From Cytophagales bacterium (GTDB lineage Bacteria; Bacteroidota; Bacteroidia; Cytophagales; Flammeovirgaceae): DNA of 64,000 nt. Below are positions 55,004 through 63,769 of this stretch, in pieces. Each line of letters opens with the position of its first letter. The stretch's first letter is position 1. Position numbers and translations under genes: made by a program. The stretch spans positions 248,001 to 312,000 of the forward strand of contig JANWWC010000004.1 of NCBI GenBank assembly GCA_025056215.1. The letters run 5' to 3'. The notes beneath the pieces were generated by a model, which was given only the letters and a program-made list of their open reading frames with translations, did no database searches and was not told where the DNA came from.

Positions 55004-56875
55004 CTATTTTGTTGAAGGTTTGATGGGTTGCAAAAACGCAATTCTTTGCAGAGTTCCAAAATTATCTTCTATAAATTTCCCATTTTCTTGAACTATTATC
55101 GCAGTTCCATCTGGTACAATAACACGGAATTTTATTTGGTAATTTAATGACTTTTGAGTATAAACTTTTTTTACTTTTTCTAGGTCATCAGGGTGTATAA
55201 TCGGATAAAAGGATCCAAATCTTAAGATTTCATCATGATGATAATGAATAGCAGAAAAGCTGTCTCCAAAAATTTCAAGGATAGAACCTTTTTCATCAAT
55301 ACTAGCAGTGTACAGACATCCGATTAATACCTCTAATTTTTTTTCGAATTTTGCTTTTAGATGCTCAATTTCGATTTCTAGTTTGCGGTAACGCATTTGT
55401 TGAAGTTCTATTTCTCTATGATTTGCTGTTAACAATTCTTGTTGTTCTCGCATCATAGTTTGAAGTTTTTCGATAAGTTCTTTGTTGCGCGCTTCTGCTT
55501 CTTCGAGTCTTTTTTGTTTTCGCAACAATTCTTCTTGGTTTTGTTGTTGCTGGGCTAAATTAGAGCGCAATTGCTCTTCTTGTGCCTGAAGTTGCACATT
55601 AGTTAATTGTGCTTCGTAGAGTAGTTTGTTTGTTTTTTCGTTTGCTTGTACCGAAATCAAGTTCAGAGCGATATTTTCTGATACTTTTTCTAAAAGTTCA
55701 ATTTCTCGAGGTGTAAATTTTCGGAAAGATGCCAATTCGATAATTCCCGTAAGTTGTTGCTTAGCTGCAAGAGGTATAATCAGAATACTTTGCGGTTTGG
55801 CTTTTCCCAGTCCTGAACTAATGAATTCAAATTGTGGAGGAACTTCTTCCAAGAAAATAATCTGTAGTCGCTTGGCAGCTTCTCCTAAAAGCCCTTCTCC
55901 TAAGGAAAATCGTTGGTTAAGTTTTTCAGTATGTTCAGGAGCGTAATAAGCCTTTAAAATAAGATGTGGCTCCTTGTCTGATTCGTTATAAACATAAAGC
56001 GCACCGTATGGTAATTTCAAATATTTTATAATTTCATTTAGCAACTTTTCTGCCAGTATATTAATATCATCTGATTGTAATAAAATGCTGCTAATTTGGC
56101 TAATGCCTGTACTAAGCCAAGCATTTTCTTCATCTTTTTTTCGGATGGCTTTTAGTTTTTCGCGCATTTCCAAAAGAGCATGCCCCATCATGTCGTTGGG
56201 CTTTGGTGTGTAAGGTTCAAATAGGTTACCTTGCGCAATTTGTTTAGCGAGTTCTAAGTTAGATTCGATGTTAAGTTGCTCTTCTAAATAAATTGCATTT
56301 TTGGCATTTTCATAAGTTTGTTTATTTAAGTGATGTGCAAAAAATACACAAATTGCAAACTGAGAAGTAGAAATTAACAAGGGAGGTAACGCTTCTTGAA
56401 GAGAAAATTCTCCTTTATAAATAAAATACTGTTGAAGTTCTGTATTTCCTTCATAAGATGCGAAAACTCCTATTCCGTAGTAAAAAATGCCTGCCACAAA
56501 ATAAGGGATCAGTAACCTTGGGTTTTGATAAAATATCAGCACTGTCATTGTAAAAAAGAAAGTAAATTGGGCATAGAAAGAGCCTTCTGTTTGTAAAATG
56601 AACTGCAAAACGAAAACAAACATCTGAAGGCTTAGTATGAATCGCCTTACAGAGGCGGTTACTTGGAAATAATATAAAAAAAATAAAACAAGCAGGTTAG
56701 CGCCTCCCATTACAAAGCCCGTAAACCAAGAATCATGAAAAAAGGCTAATAACATGCCAAAGCCGAAGTAGCCAAACATTAAATAAATAAATAATCTATC
56801 TACACGTTCGTAGATGGCTTCTTTAAAAGCCAAGACGCGCCTTTGGGGGGGAATGAATTCTTTGACGGACAGCAC
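55004..56875 (-). CDS. Multi-pass GAF/PAS sensor without output domain
   Basis: 623 residues. An N-terminal multi-helix membrane region (residues about 28-190, five or six segments), a HAMP-like stretch (LELAKQIAQGNLF) with PNDMMGHALLEMREKL, a GAF domain (about 250-405, ending IIELASFRKFTPREIELLEKV), a Gln/Glu-rich coiled coil (LQAQEEQLRSNLAQQQQNQE) and a C-terminal PAS-like domain (EKGSILEIFGDSF, then FRVIVPDGTAIIVQENG). The cytosolic part is a clear paralogue of 49295-51412, with a different membrane sensor. No enzymatic domain is present. A receiver gene lies downstream. Confidence 0.82.
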   Translation of the reverse strand: MLSVKEFIPPQRRVLAFKEAIYERVDRLFIYLMFGYFGFGMLLAFFHDSWFTGFVMGGANLLVLFFLYYFQVTASVRRFILSLQMFVFVLQFILQTEGSFYAQFTFFFTMTVLIFYQNPRLLIPYFVAGIFYYGIGVFASYEGNTELQQYFIYKGEFSLQEALPPLLISTSQFAICVFFAHHLNKQTYENAKNAIYLEEQLNIESNLELAKQIAQGNLFEPYTPKPNDMMGHALLEMREKLKAIRKKDEENAWLSTGISQISSILLQSDDINILAEKLLNEIIKYLKLPYGALYVYNESDKEPHLILKAYYAPEHTEKLNQRFSLGEGLLGEAAKRLQIIFLEEVPPQFEFISSGLGKAKPQSILIIPLAAKQQLTGIIELASFRKFTPREIELLEKVSENIALNLISVQANEKTNKLLYEAQLTNVQLQAQEEQLRSNLAQQQQNQEELLRKQKRLEEAEARNKELIEKLQTMMREQQELLTANHREIELQQMRYRKLEIEIEHLKAKFEKKLEVLIGCLYTASIDEKGSILEIFGDSFSAIHYHHDEILRFGSFYPIIHPDDLEKVKKVYTQKSLNYQIKFRVIVPDGTAIIVQENGKFIEDNFGTLQRIAFLQPIKPSTK

Positions 56876-57010
56876 AATTATTCGAAAAATTAAAACAACA
56901 CACCAGAGATTTTTATTGCAAAAATCTAGACGTAATAATAAGAATTTGGAAAAATAAAAAAAATGTTCTGAAGTTTGAAGAATACTTTTACGGTTCGACG
57001 ACCAGGATTT

Positions 57011-58288
57011 TTATGAATGGAAAAATTTCTCAATAACTGTTACAATATAATCGTAGTGGCTTTCATTGAGCCCTGGCCATACGCCCAACCAAAATGAAAG
57101 ATTCATAATAATGTCGGTATTGTTCAAATCCCCTACCTTGCGGTGAGGAACGTCGATATAAGCGGGCTGCCGCAGAAGGTTTCCTGCAAAGAGCAAGCGA
57201 GTTCCTATTTTATTTCTTTCTAAGTGCTGAACAAGCATATGGCGGTCGTTAGCATCGCCTTCTCGCAAAGTAATCATAAATCCGAACCAACTCGGATTTG
57301 AATGAGGAGTAGGCTCATGAAGAATGAAAACATCTTCGAAACGCTTTAATTTTTCTTTGAGAATTGCATGATTTTCTCGTCGTATTTTGATGAATCGTTC
57401 TACTTTTCGCAATTGCGAAAGCCCAATAGCTGCTTGCATATCTGTAACTTTTAGATTAAAACCTATATGGGAATAGGTATATTTGTGGTCGTAACCGTAT
57501 GGCAATTTTCCAAGTTGTTGAGAAAATCGACAGCCGCATGTGTTGTCTTTCCCAGGTTCACAGTAGCAGTCTCTTCCCCAGTCTCGGAAACTTTCAGCAA
57601 TTTGTTTGAGTTCTTCATTGTTGATAATAACCGCCCCTCCTTCTCCCATCGTAATGTGGTGAGCAGGATAAAAGGAAAGAGTAGCCAGGTCTCCGAACGT
57701 GCCCGTTTTTTTTCCTTTGTATTCTGCTCCAAGAGCATCGCAATTGTCTTCGATGAGCCATAAATTATATTTTCGAGCTACACGCGTCACTTCTTCCAAG
57801 TTAAACGGATTTCCTAAAGTATGAGCAATCATAATTGCTTTGGTTTTAGGAGAAATTGCTTTTTCTAGCTGAGTTACATCGATGTTGTAAGTAGGAATTT
57901 CTTCGTCCAAAAACACAGGTATGCAGCCGTATTGAATGGCTGGATTGACCGTTGTAGGAAATCCAGCAGCTACTGTAATAATTTCGTCGCCAGGCTTGAT
58001 TCTCCTTTCGCCGAGTTTGGGGGAAGTGAGCGTATAAAAAGCGATTAAGTTAGCAGAGGAACCTGAGTTTACTAACAAACTATACTTTGCGCCGAAATAC
58101 TCTGCAAGTTCTTTTTCCATTTGTTTTGCGAAACGACCAGCAGTAAGCCAACCATCGGCTACTGCCTCTATTCCCATCATCAAATCGTCTTCTTCTATAA
58201 CTTTCCCCGTTACAGGAATATAATGCTTTCCAGGTTCAATAGGCTGAAAAGTTTTCAATTTTAAAGTACTTATGAAATCAGTTGTCAT
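57011..58288 (-). CDS. rfbH: CDP-6-deoxy-D-xylo-4-hexulose-3-dehydrase (RfbH/E1)
   Basis: 425 residues from ATG at 58288; an upstream TTG at 58318 overlaps the preceding gene. DegT-type fold, but the PLP Lys is replaced by His in [13 protein letters not shown], the hallmark of the PMP-dependent E1 enzyme. The [2Fe-2S] cysteines are in [16 protein letters not shown]. With an E3-type reductase it removes the 3-hydroxyl of CDP-4-keto-6-deoxyglucose, the committed step to CDP-3,6-dideoxyhexoses. Third gene of the prt-tyvE-rfbH run. Confidence 0.95.
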   Translation of the reverse strand: MTTDFISTLKLKTFQPIEPGKHYIPVTGKVIEEDDLMMGIEAVADGWLTAGRFAKQMEKELAEYFGAKYSLLVNSGSSANLIAFYTLTSPKLGERRIKPGDEIITVAAGFPTTVNPAIQYGCIPVFLDEEIPTYNIDVTQLEKAISPKTKAIMIAHTLGNPFNLEEVTRVARKYNLWLIEDNCDALGAEYKGKKTGTFGDLATLSFYPAHHITMGEGGAVIINNEELKQIAESFRDWGRDCYCEPGKDNTCGCRFSQQLGKLPYGYDHKYTYSHIGFNLKVTDMQAAIGLSQLRKVERFIKIRRENHAILKEKLKRFEDVFILHEPTPHSNPSWFGFMITLREGDANDRHMLVQHLERNKIGTRLLFAGNLLRQPAYIDVPHRKVGDLNNTDIIMNLSFWLGVWPGLNESHYDYIVTVIEKFFHS

Positions 58289-58299
58289 TGTAGTAATGT

Positions 58300-59319
58300 T
58301 TATAAGGTTTCTGTCCAATTTATCATATGCCTGATTCCTTCTTCTTTATTTACGAGAGGTTGCCATTTAAAATCTTGTTTGGCTTTGTTAATATTAGCTA
58401 CAAATACTTTTTGATCGCTTTGGCGCCACGGGAGTTGTTGGTAATTCATTTGAATATCTAATTCTTTTTCTAAAAAAGCAAATAATTCGAGAAGAGACAG
58501 ACTATTTTCCATACCTCCTCCGATATTATAAACTTGTCCTTGAGTTTTATCGATGTGTTGAATAGCTTTTTCGTAGCAGCTAATCAGATCTGAGGCGAAA
58601 AGTACATCTCGCACTTGTTTTCCATTTCCTGAAATAGTAAAAGGCTTTTGGAGTCTTTTGTGTTTTATATCGATGGCTTGCTTGACAAACCAACCAATCC
58701 AACCTTGGTCATAAGTAGAAAATTGTCTTCCTCCAAAAATTGAAGAATGCCGAAAAACGATAGTACGCAATCCGAACATGCGAGCATAATCTTGCATGTA
58801 TTGATCTATTGCTCCCTTAGAACAACCGTAAGGCGATTCAAAGCTCAGCTTTAAAGATTCATCAAAGCCATTTTCATAACCTTCAGCGACATACCTTGTA
58901 GGAGTTTCTATGAAGTGAATATCATGAAAGTTCCCATAAACTTTATTAGTAGAAGAGTAAGTAATAATAGTTTCTGGCGAAAATTTGCGAATAGCTTCTA
59001 AAACATTATGTCCACCGATAACATTGATTTCAAAATCTAAGCGCGGATTTTCTAAAGAACGAGTCATCGCTACCTGACCAGCTAAGTGGAATATTACATT
59101 GGGTTTAGCTTCTCGAATTGCAAACTCTACGTCGTTGTAAGAGCGAATGTCGGAGTGGTAAAACTTAAAATCTCCTAACGATTTAAGCCATTCCAAATTT
59201 TTAGCGGAACCTTCTCTGAATAAATTATCAAAAATAAATACTTCTTCACCTTTTTTAAGAAAATTTGCGGCCAAATTTGAACCTAAAAATCCACAGCCTC
59301 CTGTAATAAAATATCTCAT
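58300..59319 (-). CDS. tyvE: CDP-paratose 2-epimerase (tyvelose epimerase)
   Basis: 339 residues, extended SDR fold. [11 protein letters not shown] binds [28 protein letters not shown] and the [13 protein letters not shown] catalytic block match TyvE/RfbE. It inverts C2 of CDP-paratose to CDP-tyvelose. Its stop overlaps the start region of rfbH's upstream frame, and its start overlaps the prt stop by 4 bases, so translation is probably coupled. Confidence 0.93.
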   Translation of the reverse strand: MRYFITGGCGFLGSNLAANFLKKGEEVFIFDNLFREGSAKNLEWLKSLGDFKFYHSDIRSYNDVEFAIREAKPNVIFHLAGQVAMTRSLENPRLDFEINVIGGHNVLEAIRKFSPETIITYSSTNKVYGNFHDIHFIETPTRYVAEGYENGFDESLKLSFESPYGCSKGAIDQYMQDYARMFGLRTIVFRHSSIFGGRQFSTYDQGWIGWFVKQAIDIKHKRLQKPFTISGNGKQVRDVLFASDLISCYEKAIQHIDKTQGQVYNIGGGMENSLSLLELFAFLEKELDIQMNYQQLPWRQSDQKVFVANINKAKQDFKWQPLVNKEEGIRHMINWTETL

Positions 59320-60170
59320 AATAGTTCAGATTCTAGTTTAATAGTTTGTAAGATGCCTTCTTCTAAAGAATATCGAGGTTTCCATCCTAACTTTGTTAAA
59401 AAACTTGTATCTGCTTTTGAGAGCATGACTTCGTTAGGACGTGTTGGTAGTTTGCCAAAATTCAAATCTGATTTTGTGTTGTTAATCATAGACTTGCAAA
59501 GCAAAGCTAATCGTTTGAGTTGGATAGCTTGACCGCTTCCCAATTCTATGTTTTGAAAATTAGCACATTCAGAAAGATGTTTTAAAACACACAAATAGCC
59601 CTCAACGGCATCATCGATATAAATAAAATCTCGTTCTGCTAAGCATTCGCTCAGGTCTATATGTTCGTTTCTCAGCATTTTTCGGATTAGCATTGTAATA
59701 AATTTCCATTCTTCATCGCCTGCTCCATAAAAATATTCTACTATCATGTTGACAACTTGAATTTTCTCAGAGTAGAAAAAGAGCCACTGTGAAAATTGTT
59801 TTTTAGACAATGCATATGAATTAGTGAATATAGGCAATGAAGTGTCTGTATTAATAAAAGTTTTTACTCTAAATTGAATTGCTTTTTCTAGTAATTCGAG
59901 TGGAAAAATAAGATTTGTAGCAATTGTTTGAGACGCAGTTTCATTTTTGCCATAACTTGCAGCTGTATGAATAATGATATCAGGACCAAAAGTTTTGAAA
60001 ATATCTTCGAGTGATGTTTTATCTATATCAAAGCACAAATAATCTAAATTTTTTAAGCGTTTAAGAGAAGAATGGCTTCTTTTGAGAATGGCCAATTCAT
60101 AGCTCTCGATTAGCTTTTGGGCTAAATGACTTCCTAAAAAACCAGTTCCACCAGTAAGCAATATTTTCAT
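59316..60170 (-). CDS. CDP-paratose/CDP-abequose synthase-like reductase
   Basis: 284 residues, short SDR fold: [12 protein letters not shown] at the start, [23 protein letters not shown] with Tyr and Lys of the active site, and [16 protein letters not shown]. It reduces the 4-keto group of the CDP-3,6-dideoxy sugar. RfbS (paratose) and RfbJ (abequose) enzymes share this pattern; the adjoining tyvE makes paratose the likelier product, since tyvelose is made from it. Its ATG overlaps the stop of a 38-residue upstream frame (ATGA) and its promoter is at 60302-60333. Confidence 0.85.
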   Translation of the reverse strand: MKILLTGGTGFLGSHLAQKLIESYELAILKRSHSSLKRLKNLDYLCFDIDKTSLEDIFKTFGPDIIIHTAASYGKNETASQTIATNLIFPLELLEKAIQFRVKTFINTDTSLPIFTNSYALSKKQFSQWLFFYSEKIQVVNMIVEYFYGAGDEEWKFITMLIRKMLRNEHIDLSECLAERDFIYIDDAVEGYLCVLKHLSECANFQNIELGSGQAIQLKRLALLCKSMINNTKSDLNFGKLPTRPNEVMLSKADTSFLTKLGWKPRYSLEEGILQTIKLESELL

Positions 60171-60283
60171 TCCGATTTGCTCACTTTAAAGTTGATAGGC
60201 TGATAACTTAAATTCAGGCGAATCGTGTGCTGATGAATAGACTCCATTACCTTTGAAATTGATTGTTTTGCTGTTGATAGCAT
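60167..60283 (-). CDS. Possible 38-residue leader frame before the dideoxyhexose genes
   Basis: ATG at 60283, stop overlapping the next start as ATGA. The product begins MLSTAKQSISKVMESI. It starts 14 bases inside a transcript from the promoter just upstream. Its composition (helical first half, then LNLSYQPINFK) is plausible but matches nothing I know. It could be a translational-coupling leader or a chance frame. Confidence 0.35.
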   Translation of the reverse strand: MLSTAKQSISKVMESIHQHTIRLNLSYQPINFKVSKSE

Positions 60284-60301
60284 CACACTTCAAACAAGTA
60301 A

Positions 60302-60333
60302 CAAATATATAATAAAAAGCATTTCACTGCAAA
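60302..60333 (-). promoter_or_regulatory. Bacteroidota housekeeping promoter of the prt-tyvE-rfbH genes
   Basis: Minus-strand TTTG (60330-60333), 20 bases, TATATTTG (60302-60309), matching both elements and spacing. It explains how these genes are transcribed separately from rfbG, which lies beyond the 1-kb spacer. Confidence 0.7.
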
Positions 60334-60602
60334 TCAGAACATATAGCCCTGCCTTCGTTAAGCTAATGTTTTTGTTGCACAACAGCTGAAAGTAAATAAT
60401 CCTTAAAACAAAAGTTGGGAGATTAGTTTTGGGAACATGCAAAAAAGAAAAAATCAATTCAAAATTTTGAATCATTTAGCTTAATAAAAATACCAAAATA
60501 CCCCAACATATATCTTTCGACTCTTTTTTGGAGCTCATTACAACCTGATATGATAGCATTAAAATTACTATCCTACAAACAAAGAACAAATACAGCCATC
60601 TA
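60334..60602. other. AT-rich spacer without recognisable gene
   Basis: Between the prt promoter and the methyltransferase remnant I see no gene in either direction; a 61-residue frame at 60290-60475 overlaps the promoter and has no recognisable pattern. Confidence 0.6.
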
Positions 60603-60931
60603 TTAAAATGCATCTAATACAGCCAATTTTGTAAAAAGGAGTTGGAAATAAAATTTTTTAAAAGGAGTTGTGCAACGGTTACCAATCTTGCACGCCATTG
60701 TTCTTTGTTTCAAAGTCAAACAGTTTTGGGCTAATATCAATGTTTGTTTTCTTTTTTCTCGCACAAATTCCAAACGGTATTCCTCTGAAATTTTACCATA
60801 ATATTTGTCGAGCGATCTTGTATCGTTTCGTAATATTCGGGGTGAAGTTCGCAAAAAATAAAATTTCTTTTGAGTTCTTTGCAAAAGATAATTTCAGAGC
60901 CACTCTCTCTAAAACAAACAAACATAATCAA
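60603..60931 (-). pseudogene. Frameshifted C-terminal remnant of a DNA methyltransferase
   Basis: On the minus strand one frame encodes CFRESGSEIIFCKELKR then NFIFCELHPEYYETIQDR. This matches the AdoMet-binding end of N6-adenine/N4-cytosine DNA methyltransferases (pattern DxFxGSGT..., then RNFIGxExxPEYYExxxxR). At about 60808-60816 the sensible reading jumps to the other frame and continues LDKYYGKISEEYRLEFVREKRKQ to a stop at 60603. A stop codon lies just before the fragment (near 60937), and 60938-61202 holds no further methyltransferase sequence, so the N-terminal catalytic part (DPPY/NPPY) is lost. Confidence 0.7.
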
Positions 60932-61202
60932 TCATGAATTCGGACATTATCAGTATTTTGAAAATGACATTGCATTTTTCCATGAGTAACTCTCTTTTCT
61001 CAAGGAAATAAGGTCATATGATAAAAAGCTCTCAAAATTTTTGGGTGATATTCAGTATTTTTCATTCTGGTGTAGTTCTTAACGATTTTTTACTTACCTA
61101 TTCGTAGTTGCTATATAGCTCCTTTCATTTCAAAGCTATTAGTGAAGGTTTCATTTTGCGAACATCGCAGAACTCATTGAGTTGTATTGCATTTCTGAAG
61201 AG

Positions 61203-62273
61203 TTAGCTTACAAATATTTCAATTTGATTTTTGGTAAAATGAGCAATTTCTGTCGGTTTTTCCGAATAAAATTTATACCAATCAATTGCCATAGCAATTG
61301 CTTGAGCAGAGTTCAACTTAGGTTTCCAGCCTAAAAGAGTCATTGCTTTGCTGATGTCGAGTTTGAGAAGTCCGGCTTCATGAGGTTGTCCGCTCAATTG
61401 AGGAGTTTGAATTCGTCCTTCTCCCCAATGTTGGATAGCGATTTGTGCTAGTTCTTTTACTGTGATGGTATCTTCTAACAAAGGACCGAAATTGTAAGCT
61501 CCTGCATACTGAAAAGGATTTTCGACTAATTTCTTGCCTAAATACAAATATCCATCAATAGGCTCAAGCACATGCTGCCAAGGTCGCACAGCGTTCGGAT
61601 TTCTGATAATTACATCTTCTTTTTTTTGCAAGGCGCGTGCGATATCTGGAATAATTCGGTCTTTTGACCAATCTCCTCCGCCGATAACGTTTCCTGCTCT
61701 CGTGATGGCGATAGCTTTTTGATGTTTATCGAATTCTTTCAGATTAAAAAAAGATTTACAATAAGAATCAATCACAATTTCAGCGCAGGCTTTACTAGCA
61801 CTGTATGGGTCATAACCTCCCAAGCGGTCATTTTCTCGGTAGGGATACACCCATTCTTTATTTTCATAAACTTTATCTGTTGTAATCATCACAGCGATGC
61901 AAGGTTTTTCTAAAAAGCGCAACGCATCTAACACATTCGCTGTACCAATTGCGTTAATCTCAAAGGTATCAATAGGGATTTCATAAGAAAGTCGCACCAG
62001 AGGTTGCGCCGCCAGATGAAACACAAAGTCAGGCTCAAATGCTAAAATTTCTTTTTTAACGCGCTCACGGTCGCGTATTTCCGCTATAACAGACTCACAA
62101 AGTGTGTCTCCCTTGATGACATTGTACAAATCATCAGGAGTTTCAGGAGCAAGTGCGTATCCTTTTACGTGTGCACCCATATGATATAGCCAATAGAGCA
62201 TCCAAGCTCCTTTAAAACCTGTGTGTCCGGTCAAAAAAACCTTTTTGCCTTTATAAGTCTGTTCGTATTTCAT
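61203..62273 (-). CDS. rfbG: CDP-glucose 4,6-dehydratase
   Basis: 356 residues, extended SDR. NAD motif GHTGFKGAWML, substrate/catalytic region TTDKVYENKEWVYPYRE and YDPYSASKACAE with Tyr and Lys, then ITRAGNVIGGGDWSKDRIIPD and RPWQHVLEP, all typical of RfbG. It converts CDP-glucose to CDP-4-keto-6-deoxyglucose, the substrate of RfbH. The partner rfbF (glucose-1-phosphate cytidylyltransferase) is not in the window. A 1-kb spacer with a gene remnant separates it from prt-tyvE-rfbH. Confidence 0.95.
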   Translation of the reverse strand: MKYEQTYKGKKVFLTGHTGFKGAWMLYWLYHMGAHVKGYALAPETPDDLYNVIKGDTLCESVIAEIRDRERVKKEILAFEPDFVFHLAAQPLVRLSYEIPIDTFEINAIGTANVLDALRFLEKPCIAVMITTDKVYENKEWVYPYRENDRLGGYDPYSASKACAEIVIDSYCKSFFNLKEFDKHQKAIAITRAGNVIGGGDWSKDRIIPDIARALQKKEDVIIRNPNAVRPWQHVLEPIDGYLYLGKKLVENPFQYAGAYNFGPLLEDTITVKELAQIAIQHWGEGRIQTPQLSGQPHEAGLLKLDISKAMTLLGWKPKLNSAQAIAMAIDWYKFYSEKPTEIAHFTKNQIEIFVS

Positions 62274-62896
62274 TGAATTAATGTTGAATGAGTTGCATAT
62301 TTAGAAATTATAAAATAGCTGGAAAAGGTTGAGGTACTTCTTTCCCAAAAAAATCATAAGCAATTTTATTGCGAATTTCTCATATTTTCATCATGACATG
62401 AGTGTTTCGTTCAATTTCCCATTGTTTCGCACTTGTTCATGCATCCTAACAAGTGAAAAGCATCTTTCTCAAACATACATGGCGTTTTAATTTTAGCTTT
62501 TGAATGAAAAATTATCTGTTATGTTGTAAACTTAAAGCGAGATAATTAAACAATCTATTTCTTCAGAATAGTCTTTTTGACCATTTTTTTATTTCATACG
62601 AAAGCAACAAAGAGCCTACTATTTTTCTTCGACGTACTGTTGTTTCTAAAAGCAACTGAGATCGTTTTTTTTATGCTCGTTGATTCGATAGCTTCTTCCA
62701 AAGCTATCTCTTTGAAAAGGTTTTGTTCATCAATAATACCATCCTTAATTACAAATTATTAACAGAAAAGCGCATTTTTTGCGTTTTTTCGCATATTGTT
62801 TGAAATACATATGTTATCGTGTAAATTTCTTTTGAATTTGGTTGATATTTAGAACCGACTCGCTTAAAATATAGATTAAAACCCACTTAAATGTGT
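62274..62896. other. Gene-free stretch with traces of decayed coding sequence
   Basis: No intact gene. On the minus strand a frame ending at about 62319 reads KQWEIERNTHVMMKI, a TGA stop, then EIRNKIAYDFFGKEVP before its end, which looks like a broken gene tail. Around 62590-62750 a second minus-strand frame (IIDEQNLFKEIALEEAIES) shows similar coding-like composition without a recognisable family. A small GCGCA/TGCG inverted repeat with T-runs lies near 62771-62790. I see no transposase or terminal repeats. Confidence 0.5.
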
Positions 62897-63490
62897 TTAA
62901 GTATCGTTTAATATCTTCTTTTTTAGTTTTGGCGACTGCTCCCAAAATTGCTCTTCTGCTTTATCGCTCATAGGTAGCTCTGTTTGCAAAAACATTTCTG
63001 CCGACCAGATACGCACAATTTCCTCATTAGACAAGAAAAATGGCGTATATCTTGGATTATCCGAGTAGCAAATAATACCTTTATCTCTGATTACCTCATC
63101 TAATATATGCATTTTAGCAAAAGCCTCTCGCTTCTTGTAGCTATTAAGTGAATATTGCCACTTCTTATTTGCCAAACCTCTTCTAAAAGCCTACAAACCA
63201 CCCAAGAGCCGTCTAAAATATACTCCTCCATACTCCTTTCCTGTAGATGAAAACACGCATAAAACCCGTTTTTGCGTAGAAACGGCAAGAAAAAATACGA
63301 CAAACTGCTTTTTCTGCCCTGGCACATACATACTCGGATTGCCTGCCATTGCTGGCTCAGGGGCTATCCATATCTTTCTGCCTGTAAACCCCTCTTCTCT
63401 AAGCCTTTGCACTGCCTCCTCACTATCAAAATTTATATCTGTTTTTAATATTAGTTGATTGTGGCAACAATTCATCACTTTTTTCGGCAT
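62897..63490 (-). pseudogene. Multiply frameshifted gene of unknown function
   Basis: Three overlapping minus-strand frames join into one sensible protein. The first (63490 leftward) reads KTDINFDSEEAVQRLREEG ... GRKIWIAPEPAMAGN. The second (from about 63300) continues FFLPFLRKNGFYACFHL ... EEYILDGSWVVCRLLEEVWQ. The third (from about 63175) continues KKWQYSLNSYKKREAF ... NEEIVRIWSAEM to a stop at 62897. Two frameshifts, near 63240-63310 and 63165-63178, break it. I do not recognise the family. It lies directly downstream of a broken XRE repressor, like an element-borne accessory gene. Confidence 0.6.
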
Positions 63491-63493
63491 CGT

Positions 63494-63720
63494 TCATTGT
63501 ATTTTTAAAGATAAATCTTTGGTTATTAAATCTTGTATTGATGTGCCAAATATTTCGGCAATCTTAATAATTTATCAATACTTGGTTCGGCTTCATTATT
63601 TTCCTAAGAACGAATAATACTTCTTTTTTTTGCCAATTTTTTTGGAAAATTCATCTTGGCTTAAATTATTTTTTAACCTTAAATGCTTGATATTCTTTGA
63701 GATAAAATTTTCTATAAAAA
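63494..63720 (-). pseudogene. Decayed XRE-family HTH repressor
   Basis: On the minus strand the frame reads FISKNIKHLRLKNNLSQDEF SKKIGKK, the first helices of a lambda-Cro/XRE HTH domain. A slip in an A-rich run near 63625 breaks it. Another frame then shows ENNEAEPSIDKLL and a third AEIFGTSIQDLITKDLSL, ending in TGA at 63494-63496. Joined, they make a normal XRE regulator of about 75 residues. It carries at least two frameshifts and is divergent from a second HTH gene at the right edge, like a phage or element control region. Confidence 0.6.
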
Positions 63721-63769
63721 ATTTTTTACCTAAAACTTGGAATTGCCGAAAAAAATAGGCTATGCAACA

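Noticed and set aside
60668-60937. 89-residue plus-strand frame over the methyltransferase remnant
   Set aside because: The minus strand carries a recognisable methyltransferase block; the plus-strand peptide is Phe-rich and matches nothing.
60171-61202. Insertion sequence in the spacer between rfbG and prt
   Set aside because: I found no transposase pattern, terminal inverted repeats or target duplications, only a methyltransferase remnant.
62577-62762. 61-residue plus-strand frame in the spacer upstream of rfbG
   Set aside because: Low-complexity hydrophobic peptide without context; the opposite strand looks more coding-like.
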